Part shown: positions 34,380 to 43,297 of the stretch, piece by piece
Layout of the letters: each line of letters begins with the position of its first letter
Position numbering within the stretch: the stretch's first letter is position 1
Assembly (NCBI RefSeq): GCF_043642205.1
Contig: NZ_JBHZSG010000012.1
Span: forward strand, 28,577 to 92,576
DNA: 64,000 nucleotides
Origin: Thalassotalea_A litorea
GTDB taxonomy: Bacteria; Pseudomonadota; Gammaproteobacteria; Enterobacterales; Alteromonadaceae
Direction of reading: 5' to 3'
Made by a program: the position numbers and the translations under genes
Notes under the pieces: generated by a model
Databases searched by the model: none
What the model was told of the DNA's origin: nothing
The model's input: the letters and a program-made list of their open reading frames with translations, nothing else

Positions 34380-35699
34380 CTAGTCGTTGTTGATGTCAGC
34401 TCTGGCCATGGCAACTAATTCTTCAGCAGCCACCTTTCTCTCATCGATAACCACAGTCGCAGAGATTTTGTCCTGAATTGCCTGACGATTTGCATCCCAG
34501 TAGATTTGGACAAAGCCCAGCAGTCCCGTGGCAAGGCCGGCGCCATAGCCACCATATCGGCCAAAGCTGTCCCATATCGATAACCGTGTGCCATCAAGTT
34601 GAATGACCCGGATACCCAGCAGTTTCTTACCTGGGGTTTTACCATTGAACAACGAACCACAAACGGTGAAATAAAATGCTGCCCAACCAAATCCAAGTCC
34701 AAGATCACGAATCAGCGCTTTAAAAAACTCAATAATTGAATAAATCGGCTGGGTGGCTTTGTCCTTGATCTTACCGGCTCTACTCGGTTCGTCATCCACG
34801 GCAGGTGTGTTGTCGGATCCTGCGGGTATTTCCACCTCTGGCACCACAGTAACCGTTTTACTACCCGTATCAGCTTCGGCTGTTGCGGATTTATCTGATA
34901 TGGGTTTTGCTGCCGATGTCGTCGTTGCATCAATCGCCACAGCGTCAGGCACTTTTTCTTGTTCTTGTTCTTGTTCTTGTTCTTTAGCCGATTGAGCCAA
35001 TAATTCATTATACGAGGCGGTTAATTCCGACGCTAAACGTTGACGTTCTGTCGCCTTGATTGGCAATTCATTGGTAATTTCCGAGAATAAATTCTTAGCC
35101 TGTTGTTGTGTTAGATTAATGGATAACACTTGTTCTGGCACCGGCGCCAACACCTCTTGCCAGCATGCCACTTGCTGATCACAGCCTTTTTCTTTTACAT
35201 TTGTCACGGTTTTTATAACGAACCCCGTTATCTCTAATGTTTTACCCAGATCAAACTCCGCTTCGATTGGGTCACCTGAGCCATTGGTAACTATCTCACC
35301 GTAGGATTGCCCATCATTGGGATCTAATGGGTTTTTGCCATTAAATAACGGAGGCAACAACTGTACTAATAAGACGAAAATGATAAGGGCACCGAAAAAT
35401 CGCATGACCGCGCGGCGTTTGCTGCCATTAACTTTGCCAAGTTTTTTCGCCCGTTTTTTGCTGCCAAAGCGAAATGCTGCAATGGCAATGGCCAATGCTA
35501 AAAACTCACCGCCGGCGGAAGATAAAATGGCAATTAAAATTAAATCAATCAACATCGCGACGCCGCGTTTCCATGGTGATGCAATCGCGGTACCAAATAA
35601 ATTCTGATCGATTGTAAATGCAAAAGGGGTAATGACTTCTCGAGTTTCACGGCGAGTAAATTGCGCTTCCTGCTCACCTTCCATGGGTAACGAGTTCAT
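34380..35699 (-). CDS. RDD-family membrane protein with large internal insertion
   Basis: A 439-residue protein from the ATG at 35699 (AGGAG five bases upstream; the frame to 35732 has no such site). The RDD domain is split. The first part has the Arg-Asp motif in PWKRGVAMLIDLILI and spans at about 50-75 and 100-118. The second part (about 330-420) has FNGKTPGKKLLGIRVIQLDG and the last spans. Between them lies a polar insert of about 200 residues with an EQEQEQEQE run, encoded by a CTTGTT hexamer repeat, and a disordered Thr/Ala/Glu-rich part. It is the last gene of a moxR-vwa-rdd operon. Confidence 0.82.
   Translation of the reverse strand: MNSLPMEGEQEAQFTRRETREVITPFAFTIDQNLFGTAIASPWKRGVAMLIDLILIAILSSAGGEFLALAIAIAAFRFGSKKRAKKLGKVNGSKRRAVMRFFGALIIFVLLVQLLPPLFNGKNPLDPNDGQSYGEIVTNGSGDPIEAEFDLGKTLEITGFVIKTVTNVKEKGCDQQVACWQEVLAPVPEQVLSINLTQQQAKNLFSEITNELPIKATERQRLASELTASYNELLAQSAKEQEQEQEQEKVPDAVAIDATTTSAAKPISDKSATAEADTGSKTVTVVPEVEIPAGSDNTPAVDDEPSRAGKIKDKATQPIYSIIEFFKALIRDLGLGFGWAAFYFTVCGSLFNGKTPGKKLLGIRVIQLDGTRLSIWDSFGRYGGYGAGLATGLLGFVQIYWDANRQAIQDKISATVVIDERKVAAEELVAMARADINND
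34957..34983 (-). repeat. Hexanucleotide microsatellite in the RDD-protein gene
   Basis: Four to five copies of CTTGTT (plus strand), read on the minus strand as repeated GAACAA, encode the EQEQEQEQE run. Because the unit is six bases, copy-number change would keep the frame and alter only the linker length. Confidence 0.8.
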
Positions 35700-35739
35700 C
35701 TTGTCTCCTGTGCCTTTTTTGTTGTTTTTCAATCAATAA

Positions 35740-36912
35740 CTACAATAACGCTTTTATGCCATTGGATAAACCGTCTAATGTCATCTCATACATCTCCCCT
35801 GCCATGATCTGTTCCATCAATCCGATGGATTGATAGTAGGGCCAATAGGTTTTGGATTGCGGATTTAGCCAAATACAGTGGCCAAAATGATCTAACAGGC
35901 GCTGCATCCAGACGCTGCCCGCTTCTTTATTCCAATGCTCAACGCTGCCCCCCGGATAGGTAATTTCATAGGGCCCCATGGTGGCATCACCCACAAAGAT
36001 AATTTTGTAATCTTTGGGAAAGGTACGAATGATTTCCCAGACATCAATCGTATCATTGTGACGTCTCTCATTATCTCGCCAAACCTGCTCATAGATACAA
36101 TTGTGGAAGTAAAAGTATTCAAGGTGCTTAAATTCTGTATGCGCCGCTGAAAACAGCTCTTCACAGGCAAGGATGTGATCATCCATCGAACCACCGATAT
36201 CAAAAAACAATAATACCTTGATAGCATTATGTCGTTCAGGCCGCATTTTTAAATCCAGATAGCCGGCATTTTCAGCGGTGGCTTTGATGGTGTTGTCCAA
36301 ATCCAGTTCCGATGCGGCGCCCGTACGGGCAAACTGACGTAATTTGCGTAACGCCATTTTGATGTTTCGCGTCCCCAGTTCAACATCCGCATCGAGGTTA
36401 CGAAACTCGCGCTTATCCCAGACTTTCGACGCGCTACGGTTACGACTTTCATTCTGTCCGATTCGCATCCCACCGGGATGCTCACCATAAGCTCCAAACG
36501 GGGATGTGCCACCGGTACCAATCCATTTATTTCCGCCCTGGTGCCTTTTTTCCTGCTCCGCTAAACGCTCACGCAGGGTTTTCATTAACTCTTCCAGGCC
36601 GCCGAGTTGTTTGATTTTCTTGCGCTCTTCTTCTGTGAAGTGACGTTCAAAGCGTTTTTCCAACCATTCTTTGGGGATTTTATCCAGGTTTAAGTCGATG
36701 CTTTCTACCCCTTCAAAATAATCTGCGAATGCGCGGTCAAACTTGTCAAAGTGGCTTTCATCTTTCACCAGAATCACCCGGGAAATGACATAAAAATCAT
36801 CTAGAGACGCAAAAATCACCCGCTTTTCTAATGCCTGAATCAAGTCCAGCAACTCTTTCAAAGTGACCGGCACCTTGTAGCGTTTCAGAGTAAAGAAGAA
36901 ATCAATTAACAT
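35740..36912 (-). CDS. VWA-domain (CoxE-like) protein
   Basis: A 390-residue protein beginning MLIDFFFTLKRYKVPVTLKE, with a helical N-terminal half and a C-terminal von Willebrand A domain (about 225-385). The metal-ion site reads DIGGSMDD, with Gly replacing the first Ser of DxSxS, a form also found in this MoxR-linked subfamily; FVGDATMGPYE supplies a later MIDAS-like element. It follows the MoxR ATPase gene by 20 bases. Such pairs are thought to act as a chaperone-like unit that activates a metalloprotein or complex; the client here is unknown. Confidence 0.88.
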   Translation of the reverse strand: MLIDFFFTLKRYKVPVTLKELLDLIQALEKRVIFASLDDFYVISRVILVKDESHFDKFDRAFADYFEGVESIDLNLDKIPKEWLEKRFERHFTEEERKKIKQLGGLEELMKTLRERLAEQEKRHQGGNKWIGTGGTSPFGAYGEHPGGMRIGQNESRNRSASKVWDKREFRNLDADVELGTRNIKMALRKLRQFARTGAASELDLDNTIKATAENAGYLDLKMRPERHNAIKVLLFFDIGGSMDDHILACEELFSAAHTEFKHLEYFYFHNCIYEQVWRDNERRHNDTIDVWEIIRTFPKDYKIIFVGDATMGPYEITYPGGSVEHWNKEAGSVWMQRLLDHFGHCIWLNPQSKTYWPYYQSIGLMEQIMAGEMYEMTLDGLSNGIKALL

Positions 36913-36932
36913 AGGTTCACAATCACAGGGAA

Positions 36933-37775
36933 TTATCGAGAGCGATTTAAAAACGCGAGTTTTTCGAACAGATGAACATCCTGTTCATTCTTTAACAATG
37001 CACCATGCAATGGCGGTATCACTTTGTTCTGGTTGCTTTCATGCAACACTTCTGGGCTAATATCTTCAGCGACTAACAATTTGAGCCAGTCAATTAACTC
37101 AGACGTTGACGGCTTTTTCTTTAAGCCTGGTACGTCCCTTAATCCAAAAAACAATGATAAGGCTTCATCAAGCAAGCGTTGCTTAATATTGGGAAAATGC
37201 ACATCAACAATGGCCTGCATCTCTTCTTTTTCAGGGAATTTAATGTAGTGGAAGAAGCAGCGCCTTAAGAATGCGTCAGGTAGTTCTTTTTCATTATTCG
37301 AAGTGATGATGACAATTGGACGCTGTTTAGCGACCACTTTTTCCTGAGTCTCGTAAACAAAAAACTCCATTTTATCGAGCTCAAGCAATAAATCATTGGG
37401 AAATTCGATGTCAGCTTTATCGATTTCATCAATCAATAATACCGGCCGTGTATTTTGTTCAAATGCCTGCCACAGTTTACCTTTGACAATATAGTTGCCA
37501 ATATCCTTGACCCCTTCTTTACCTAACTGACTGTCTCGCAGCCTTGAAACCGCGTCATATTCATATAGCCCTTGCTGAGCACGAGTGGTCGATTTAATGT
37601 GCCACTGAAACAACTGGCAATTAAGACTGGCCGCCAGTTCTTCCGCCAGCATGGTTTTGCCCGTACCTGGCTCTCCCTTAATTAACAAGGGTTTCTCAAG
37701 AGTCATCGCGGCATTTACCGCTAACTGCAGATCCTGACTGGCAATATAATTTTGTGTACCTTTAAACACGAACAA
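36933..37775 (-). CDS. MoxR-family AAA+ ATPase
   Basis: A 280-residue AAA+ ATPase. Walker A is GEPGTGKT (34-41), Walker B LLIDEIDKAD, sensor 1 IITSNNEKELPDAFLRR, and a lid domain lies at the C-terminus (about 205-280). It is the first gene of the moxR-vwa-rdd operon and should remodel or load a partner together with the VWA protein. The length is typical of the shorter MoxR subfamily. Confidence 0.92.
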   Translation of the reverse strand: MFVFKGTQNYIASQDLQLAVNAAMTLEKPLLIKGEPGTGKTMLAEELAASLNCQLFQWHIKSTTRAQQGLYEYDAVSRLRDSQLGKEGVKDIGNYIVKGKLWQAFEQNTRPVLLIDEIDKADIEFPNDLLLELDKMEFFVYETQEKVVAKQRPIVIITSNNEKELPDAFLRRCFFHYIKFPEKEEMQAIVDVHFPNIKQRLLDEALSLFFGLRDVPGLKKKPSTSELIDWLKLLVAEDISPEVLHESNQNKVIPPLHGALLKNEQDVHLFEKLAFLNRSR

Positions 37776-38066
37776 ACCTCCAATGCCGCGCTAAACGTTG
37801 AGCGACATTTATATAATGAATAGAAATAAGTAAATTACAACTGAATGGAATTAGTTATAACGTTCTATTACTTCTTTGAAAACTGAAAACTGAGTAATCT
37901 TAACTATAATACCAACAACCATCATCTAAACTGTATTTGAAAGCGTAAATTATCGCTACATAACAGTATGTTAGAGTATGCATTGTTGGAGTGCTTATTA
38001 ATAAACGGTGCTAGTCACTGTGGTTAACGCAGCGTTTAATGCAAAGAATAACCCAAAGGACATATC

Positions 38067-39035
38067 ATGACCAACGTATATCAAGATAACTCTCAATCTA
38101 TCGGGAACACCCCGCTAGTAAAGCTGAATAGTATCACTAGCGGTAATGTTTACGCCAAAATCGAAGCTCGTAACCCGAGTTTCAGTGTGAAGTGTCGTAT
38201 CGGTGCCAATATGATCTGGGATGCAGAGAAAAGTGGTAAGTTGACCAAAGGCAAAACCATTGTTGAGCCTACCAGTGGTAATACCGGTATCGCACTTGCT
38301 TTTGTTGCCGCTGCAAAAGGATACGATTTGATCCTGACGATGCCAAGCACTATGAGCCTTGAGCGTCGAAAATTACTTATTGCCTTAGGTGCGAAACTGG
38401 AACTGACGGAAGGCGCAAAAGGCATGAATGGTGCGATCCAAAAAGCCAATGAAATTGTAGCCCGTGATCCGGACAACTACGTTCTAATGGGTCAGTTTGA
38501 CAACCCGGCCAATCCACAGATTCATGAGCAAACCACAGGTCCTGAAATCTGGAAGGATACCAATGGCGAGATCGACATTTTTGTTGCGGGTGTGGGTACT
38601 GGCGGTACCATTACCGGCGTCAGCCGTTACATCAAAAATGAACAAGGCAAAGCGATTCAGTCAGTCGCTGTAGAGCCGACTGATTCTCCGGTTATCAGCC
38701 AGAAAATGGCCGGCGAAGAATTAACGCCAGGTCCTCATAAAATTCAAGGTATTGGTGCTGGATTTATACCTGGTAATCTTGATCTATCGTTGATCGATAG
38801 CGTCGAGAAAGTTGGGAATGAAGAAGCTATGGCAATGGCGCATCGTCTGATGCGCGAAGAAGGTATTCTCGCAGGCATTTCTTCAGGAGCAGCGGCAGTC
38901 GCCGCGAAACGTCTGGCAGAAGATCCCGCCAATGCAGGAAAAACCATTGTGGTGATTTTGGCAAGCTCAGCAGAACGCTACTTAAGTAGCCCACTGTTTA
39001 GCGACACCTTCACCGATGCAGAATTGGTACAATAG
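38067..39035 (+). CDS. cysK: Cysteine synthase A
   Basis: PLP-dependent O-acetylserine sulfhydrylase, the last step of cysteine synthesis. The 322 residues contain the PLP lysine K42 in NPSFSVKCRIGAN, the substrate loop TSGNTGIALA, the phosphate-binding GTGGTITG and ISSGAAAVAAK. The sequence is very close to E. coli CysK in its core. The ribosome-binding site AAAGGA is good and a strong terminator follows. Here cysK is 22 kb from cysZ, whereas in E. coli they are neighbours. Confidence 0.97.
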   Translation: MTNVYQDNSQSIGNTPLVKLNSITSGNVYAKIEARNPSFSVKCRIGANMIWDAEKSGKLTKGKTIVEPTSGNTGIALAFVAAAKGYDLILTMPSTMSLERRKLLIALGAKLELTEGAKGMNGAIQKANEIVARDPDNYVLMGQFDNPANPQIHEQTTGPEIWKDTNGEIDIFVAGVGTGGTITGVSRYIKNEQGKAIQSVAVEPTDSPVISQKMAGEELTPGPHKIQGIGAGFIPGNLDLSLIDSVEKVGNEEAMAMAHRLMREEGILAGISSGAAAVAAKRLAEDPANAGKTIVVILASSAERYLSSPLFSDTFTDAELVQ

Positions 39036-39100
39036 CCACAAACTCTTATTAAATCTGGGGAAGCGAAAAACAGTGCTGTATCCTGTTTTTCTTTAAATGA

Positions 39101-39132
39101 ATCCCTGCCAGAATCTGGCAGGGATTTTTTTA
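39101..39132 (+). terminator. Rho-independent terminator of cysK
   Basis: ATCCCTGCCA (39101-39110), five-base loop, TGGCAGGGAT (39116-39125), then seven T. A very stable intrinsic terminator. Confidence 0.92.
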
Positions 39133-39140
39133 TCCTTTTT

Positions 39141-39841
39141 AATGAGACACCCACGTTAAATTTCAATATTCCTGTCAGGATAATAATCGGAGGAGTAACG
39201 TATTGTATCCTCCGGAATCGAAGACTAAATTCAAAGTAAATTGCAGTTTTGGATAACCTTTACGATGGGTGTCCCGATAAAGGGTCCTGATAAGAGTTCG
39301 GCAAAGCGGGTACCAGAGCCTTTAAAAATCGAGCTTTACCAGTGAGCTAACGCTCGGTTAGCCTGGTAAAAGCGGCGCAACTTAATCTAGGCTCGGTAAT
39401 TGATTGCGCGAAGAATGACGCTACCCTCCTCCTCCTCTGAACCTGTTTTGACAAAGCAATCAAAAACACGTCAACGGATACTTACAATGGGTGTCTTAAT
39501 TTTTGTTTCTTTATTAGCGCTTTAAATGCTGATTTGCCATAAACGCTTGCGGTGGGTGTCCAATTAAATCCGCTGATTTGCCATAAACGCTTATGGTGGG
39601 TGTCCAATTAAATCCGTTCTGAACCTGTTTTGACAAAGCAATCAAAAACACGTCAACGGGTACTTACAATGGGTGTCTTAATTTTTATTTATTTATTAGC
39701 GCTTTAAATGCTGATTTGCCATAAACGCTTGTGGTGGGTGTCCAATTAAATCCGTTCTTGTGGTGGGTGTCCAATTAAATCCTGCGGTGGGTGTCCAATT
39801 AAATCCGTTCTTGTGGTGGGTGTCCAATTAAATCCGTTCTT
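39141..39841. repeat. GGGTGTC repeat locus 2, between cysK and ggt
   Basis: Begins with an inverted copy AATGAGACACCCAC (39141-39154), then a direct copy GATGGGTGTCCCGATAA near 39264. Two tandem copies of a larger unit follow: 39437-39618 and 39619-39841, each starting CTGAACCTGTTTTGACAAAG. Inside them lie six copies of GGTGGGTGTCCAATTAAAT (starts 39551, 39595, 39733, 39762, 39786, 39815) and two of CAATGGGTGTCTTAATTTTT. The steps between successive six-copy units are 44, 138, 29, 24 and 29 bases. No coding frame is supported. Confidence 0.92.
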
Positions 39842-39904
39842 ATTAAATTGATGTGATTAGGAAACATTTAAGCCAATCCTGTTCAGACTTTGTATGACAT
39901 CAAT

Positions 39905-39935
39905 AAAAAATCCCCGACAAAGATGGCGGGGATTT
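39905..39935 (-). terminator. Rho-independent terminator of ggt
   Basis: AAATCCCCG (39908-39916) pairs with CGGGGATTT (39927-39935). On the minus strand a run of T follows. It lies about 60 bases after the ggt stop. Confidence 0.85.
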
Positions 39936-39994
39936 CAACGTTTGTGTTTGTGCTTGGCGGCACTAAATTGTCTGGCGACGGCTTAGTTTAAGTT

Positions 39995-41755
39995 TTATTC
40001 CCCAAGTACTATGCCTTCTCGGCGGGGATCGGCGCCACCGATAAGTTTGTCCTGGAAGACTTCAATGCCGTGTAAGCCGCTATTTAAGTCACGAACACTA
40101 ACCTTATGCCCCATCGCCTCTAGCGCCGGTTTGATGTCCTCAAGGTCGGTACCCTTTTCCAGGGTTGTTACATCATTGCGATGGGTAATTCTCGGTAAAT
40201 TAATCGCGTCCTGAATCGACATTTGCCAATCCAGAACACCAATCAAGGTTTGAGATACGTAATTGATAATCCGACTGCCGCCGGGAGAGCCTACGACCAA
40301 ACGTAAACTGCCATCGCCGTTAAAAACCATCATCGGCGCCATCGAACTACGCGGACGTTTTAATGCCTGTACGCGATTTGCGACTTTCACACCATTAACT
40401 TCAGGGATTTTTGAAAAATCTGTTAATTGATTATTTAACAAGAATCCGTTCACCATAACTCCTGAGCCAAACGCCATTTCTATGGTTGAGGTCATTGATA
40501 CAGCATTGCCTTGTGAATCAACAATACTCATATGGGTCGTTGATGGAAGTTCGTAGGCGTTATCGTTGGCACGAGACAAGCTAGGAAATTCCCCTGGCTG
40601 TGCTTTTCCCATGTCTTTTTCAGGATTGATCAAGCGGCTTCGCATCTGCAAATAGTCCGGGGCTAGCATCTGCTGAGTCGGTACATCGACAAAATCTGGA
40701 TCGGCGAGATACTTATTACGGTCGGCGAACGCCAATCTCGAGCTTTGGGTATACAAATGCGCCGCGGTGACGTCATCAGTGGTTAACTGACTGAGATCAA
40801 ACGCTTGTAACTGACCTAAGATTTGCATAACGGCTACACCACCTGAGCTTGGAGGGCCCATGCTACATAACTCGAAAGCGCGATACGGTGCACAAACCGG
40901 TTCTCGTTGTTTAGCCTGATAGCGTTGCAGATCTTCCACCGACAGGCCGCCTGGCGATATCGGCGAATGTTGAACCGCTTTGGCAATATCTTTGCCAATC
41001 CAGCCATGATAAAAGACATCGCTGCCCTGCTCCGCCACATCTTTTAAAACGCGAGCAAATTCTGGATTTTTCAAGCGTTCACCCGCTTGTATGGCTTGCC
41101 CGTTTGGAAAGAAATAATTGCTCGACGCCGTTAGTTTTTTCAAGCCTGGGTTTATTTCCAGTTGTACTAATCTGGCAAGTCGCGGCGAAACAATAAAACC
41201 TTCTTCGGCTAAGCTAATGGCATCTGCAAACAAACTTTTCCAAGGCAGTTTGCCGTGTTGCTGATGAGCCATTTCCATCATTTTAAACAGGCCAGGAACA
41301 CCAACACTGCGGCCACCGACGACGGCGTCGATCCAAGGGACAGCTTTGCCTTGCTCATTTAAAAACAGATCTTCCGTGGCCGAAGCGGGTGCAACTTCTC
41401 TGCCGTCAAAACTCAGCAATTCACCTTTTGCTTTGTCGTAATACAACATAAAAGCGCCACCGCCAATACCTGATGATTGTGGTTCAACCAGACTCAATAC
41501 CAACTGCACCGCAATCGCTGCATCAACCGCGCTACCGCCTTGTTTCAAAACATTATAACCGGCCTGGGTGGCGAGCGGATTGGCCGCCGTTACCATAAAG
41601 GATTGTTTCACAACTGCCTGTTTATGGGTGACGCCGGTCGCCGCTTCGGGTTCACCTTCTTCGCGCTTTTGTTTCGCTGCGGGCGCGTCATTTATGCATC
41701 CTGCCAACATAGCAATACAGACAACTATCCCGGACAACTTCTGGATACTTACCAT
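39995..41755 (-). CDS. ggt: Gamma-glutamyltranspeptidase (lipoprotein)
   Basis: Cleaves gamma-glutamyl bonds of glutathione in the periplasm; the precursor cuts itself into two subunits. The start at 41755 (586 residues) has AAGGA eight bases upstream and gives a lipoprotein signal with lipobox LAGC (C20). The longer frame to 41836 would overlap the upstream gene. The nucleophile is T406, first of TTHMSIVD, where the small subunit begins. SSGIGGGAFML and VGSPGGSRI are the other family motifs. A lipoprotein form is a variation on the soluble periplasmic E. coli enzyme. Confidence 0.95.
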   Translation of the reverse strand: MVSIQKLSGIVVCIAMLAGCINDAPAAKQKREEGEPEAATGVTHKQAVVKQSFMVTAANPLATQAGYNVLKQGGSAVDAAIAVQLVLSLVEPQSSGIGGGAFMLYYDKAKGELLSFDGREVAPASATEDLFLNEQGKAVPWIDAVVGGRSVGVPGLFKMMEMAHQQHGKLPWKSLFADAISLAEEGFIVSPRLARLVQLEINPGLKKLTASSNYFFPNGQAIQAGERLKNPEFARVLKDVAEQGSDVFYHGWIGKDIAKAVQHSPISPGGLSVEDLQRYQAKQREPVCAPYRAFELCSMGPPSSGGVAVMQILGQLQAFDLSQLTTDDVTAAHLYTQSSRLAFADRNKYLADPDFVDVPTQQMLAPDYLQMRSRLINPEKDMGKAQPGEFPSLSRANDNAYELPSTTHMSIVDSQGNAVSMTSTIEMAFGSGVMVNGFLLNNQLTDFSKIPEVNGVKVANRVQALKRPRSSMAPMMVFNGDGSLRLVVGSPGGSRIINYVSQTLIGVLDWQMSIQDAINLPRITHRNDVTTLEKGTDLEDIKPALEAMGHKVSVRDLNSGLHGIEVFQDKLIGGADPRREGIVLGE

Positions 41756-41777
41756 GAAAAAATCCTTATATTTGAGA

Positions 41778-42374
41778 TTAATGTGAATTCGACCTAGTAT
41801 GCGCAAGTTGCGCCTGAAAATCATTAAATTGTTCAAAGCCAGACAGCACTTTTTGATACTTATCCACGTTGTTTTCTAAAATTCCCAAAGCATGGACAGT
41901 CGATTCCAACGTTGATAAACCACGTGGGTCGTGATGTTTACGAATATGATATTGGCTAGTGAATGTTTCCGGCAGGGTCAATTGTAAAAGTGCATGCAAA
42001 TTTTTCGACAACTGCAATATTTTGTAGGCTTTTTTCCAGGTGCCATCAATCACAATAAGGCGCCTTGTCTTACGTTCAGTAGGCGCAATTATCGACGCAA
42101 TTTTGGCTCGTTCCCCAGGATACAGCAAACAAACCTGATAACCAGGTTCATTGATTAAAGTATTTAGCGTTTGATGTTCACTAAAATCTTCACCGACAAA
42201 CAGATGACACTTTGCCAGGCTCAATGCTAATAATGCCGCAGTTCCTTTGGCCTGTTTTTCTTCACTTTTATGTTGCAAGATGATCACCTCCACTTCATTT
42301 TCCGTGGTATGTGAAAATTCACAAATACAGGTGACTAGCGGTCGATGGCACCTTGTGCAATACTGTCTGCTCAT
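41778..42374 (-). CDS. DTW-domain tRNA-uridine aminocarboxypropyltransferase
   Basis: A 198-residue DTW-domain protein related to E. coli TapT (YfiP), which makes acp3U in tRNA from S-adenosylmethionine. The zinc-type N-terminus has CTRC and CIC (C6, C9, C16, C18), and the DTW signature appears as VIDGTWKKAYK. I start at the ATG at 42374; the longer frame begins at a TTG without support. It lies just upstream of ggt on the same strand and diverges from the rhombosortase gene. Confidence 0.85.
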   Translation of the reverse strand: MSRQYCTRCHRPLVTCICEFSHTTENEVEVIILQHKSEEKQAKGTAALLALSLAKCHLFVGEDFSEHQTLNTLINEPGYQVCLLYPGERAKIASIIAPTERKTRRLIVIDGTWKKAYKILQLSKNLHALLQLTLPETFTSQYHIRKHHDPRGLSTLESTVHALGILENNVDKYQKVLSGFEQFNDFQAQLAHTRSNSH

Positions 42375-42431
42375 TGGTGAAAGCCAATTCAATAATTAAA
42401 ACAACACCCATTATATGCGCGAAACCCTTTT

Positions 42432-43031
42432 ATGTTGAAGTTATCTTTGCCCTTGCAATTGAATGCCTGGCTTACGCCGTTTATTGTTCTGCTTATTTCC
42501 GTATCCGTATTTTTGTTACCCGAAACCATATCGCAATCGCTCATTTATGACCGCGACGATATTGCCGATGGTCAATTCTGGCGTTTGTTAACCGGGCACT
42601 TTGATCACACCAATCTCAATCATATGTTACTCAATCTGGCAGGCCTTATTATGTTGTGGGCTTTGCATGGTGATCATTACCGGCACGGCTTATTTATCGC
42701 GGTGTTTTTAATGTCCGCGATAACCTGCAGCCTGGGCATCTACATCTTTGATCCAGACATGACACGCTATGTCGGATTATCTGGTGTCCTACATGGCATT
42801 TTTGTCTTTGGTGCTATCGCTGATATCAAGCAGCAAGATAAAACCGGCTATCTATTATTGCTCGGGGTCACGGGTAAAATCATTTATGAACAATTCGCTG
42901 GTGCCAGCGCAGATATGGTGGAACTAATAGGTTCTGATGTTGCCATTGATGCTCACCTGTTCGGAGCCATTGGCGGACTGTTGGCCGGTTTAGTCTGGCT
43001 ATGGCGACCATTTGCAAGCCCAAAGGCTTGA
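42432..43031 (+). CDS. rrtA: Rhombosortase (rhomboid-family protease)
   Basis: A 199-residue intramembrane serine protease. The nucleophile S117 is in RYVGLSGVLHG and the histidine H174 in DAHLFGAIGG; about six membrane spans surround them. This is the pattern of rhombosortases, which remove the C-terminal GlyGly-CTERM anchor from exported proteins in marine gammaproteobacteria. I see no GlyGly-CTERM substrate in the window. The stop codon TGA ends on the first base of a repeat element (43031), so the present C-terminus may have been created by its insertion. Confidence 0.88.
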   Translation: MLKLSLPLQLNAWLTPFIVLLISVSVFLLPETISQSLIYDRDDIADGQFWRLLTGHFDHTNLNHMLLNLAGLIMLWALHGDHYRHGLFIAVFLMSAITCSLGIYIFDPDMTRYVGLSGVLHGIFVFGAIADIKQQDKTGYLLLLGVTGKIIYEQFAGASADMVELIGSDVAIDAHLFGAIGGLLAGLVWLWRPFASPKA

Positions 43032-43207
43032 TACCAATCACACTAAGTTTGTGCACAACTCCCTCTGGGTGAGTTTTAAAGGCGTTTATTTTGCGTTACT
43101 GATTTTTCCTGATGTTGAGAGCGGTATAACCATTCTCTGCAATCAAAGCCTTGCCTAAAAGCCTTTAAATTCTCACTGAGTGAGCAATCATTTAATGTGA
43201 TTGGTAT
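43031..43207 (+). mobile_element. MITE-like element, short form (177 bp)
   Basis: Bounded by ATACCAATCACACTAA at the left and TTTAATGTGATTGGTAT at the right, imperfect inverted repeats of each other. The interior matches the 278-bp copy at 48552 except for a deletion of about 100 bases after GTGCACAACT. No reading frame and no obvious target duplication. It carries the palindrome CTCACTGAGTGAG near the right end. Confidence 0.85.
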
Positions 43208-43213
43208 TATACC

Positions 43214-43258
43214 AAAAAGCTACTGCTCATCCGATTTTGGTGAAACAGTAGCTTTATT
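43214..43258 (-). terminator. Rho-independent terminator of the S9 peptidase gene
   Basis: AAAGCTACTG (43216-43225) pairs with CAGTAGCTTT (43246-43255). On the minus strand the stem ends in a short T-run about 80 bases after the peptidase stop. Confidence 0.75.
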
Positions 43259-43297
43259 GGCTTGCAAGGTGCTGGTTTACTCAGCACAAAACAAGGT

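Noticed and set aside
35740..36912. Defective VWA metal site (Gly in place of Ser in DxSxS)
   Set aside because: DIGGSMDD-type sites are a recurring form in MoxR-linked VWA proteins as I know them, so this is not good evidence of loss of function.
42393..42410. Further copy of the GGGTGTC repeat (TGGGTGTTG on the minus strand)
   Set aside because: Only eight bases match and the context, a divergent promoter region, has no inverted or direct partner; likely chance.
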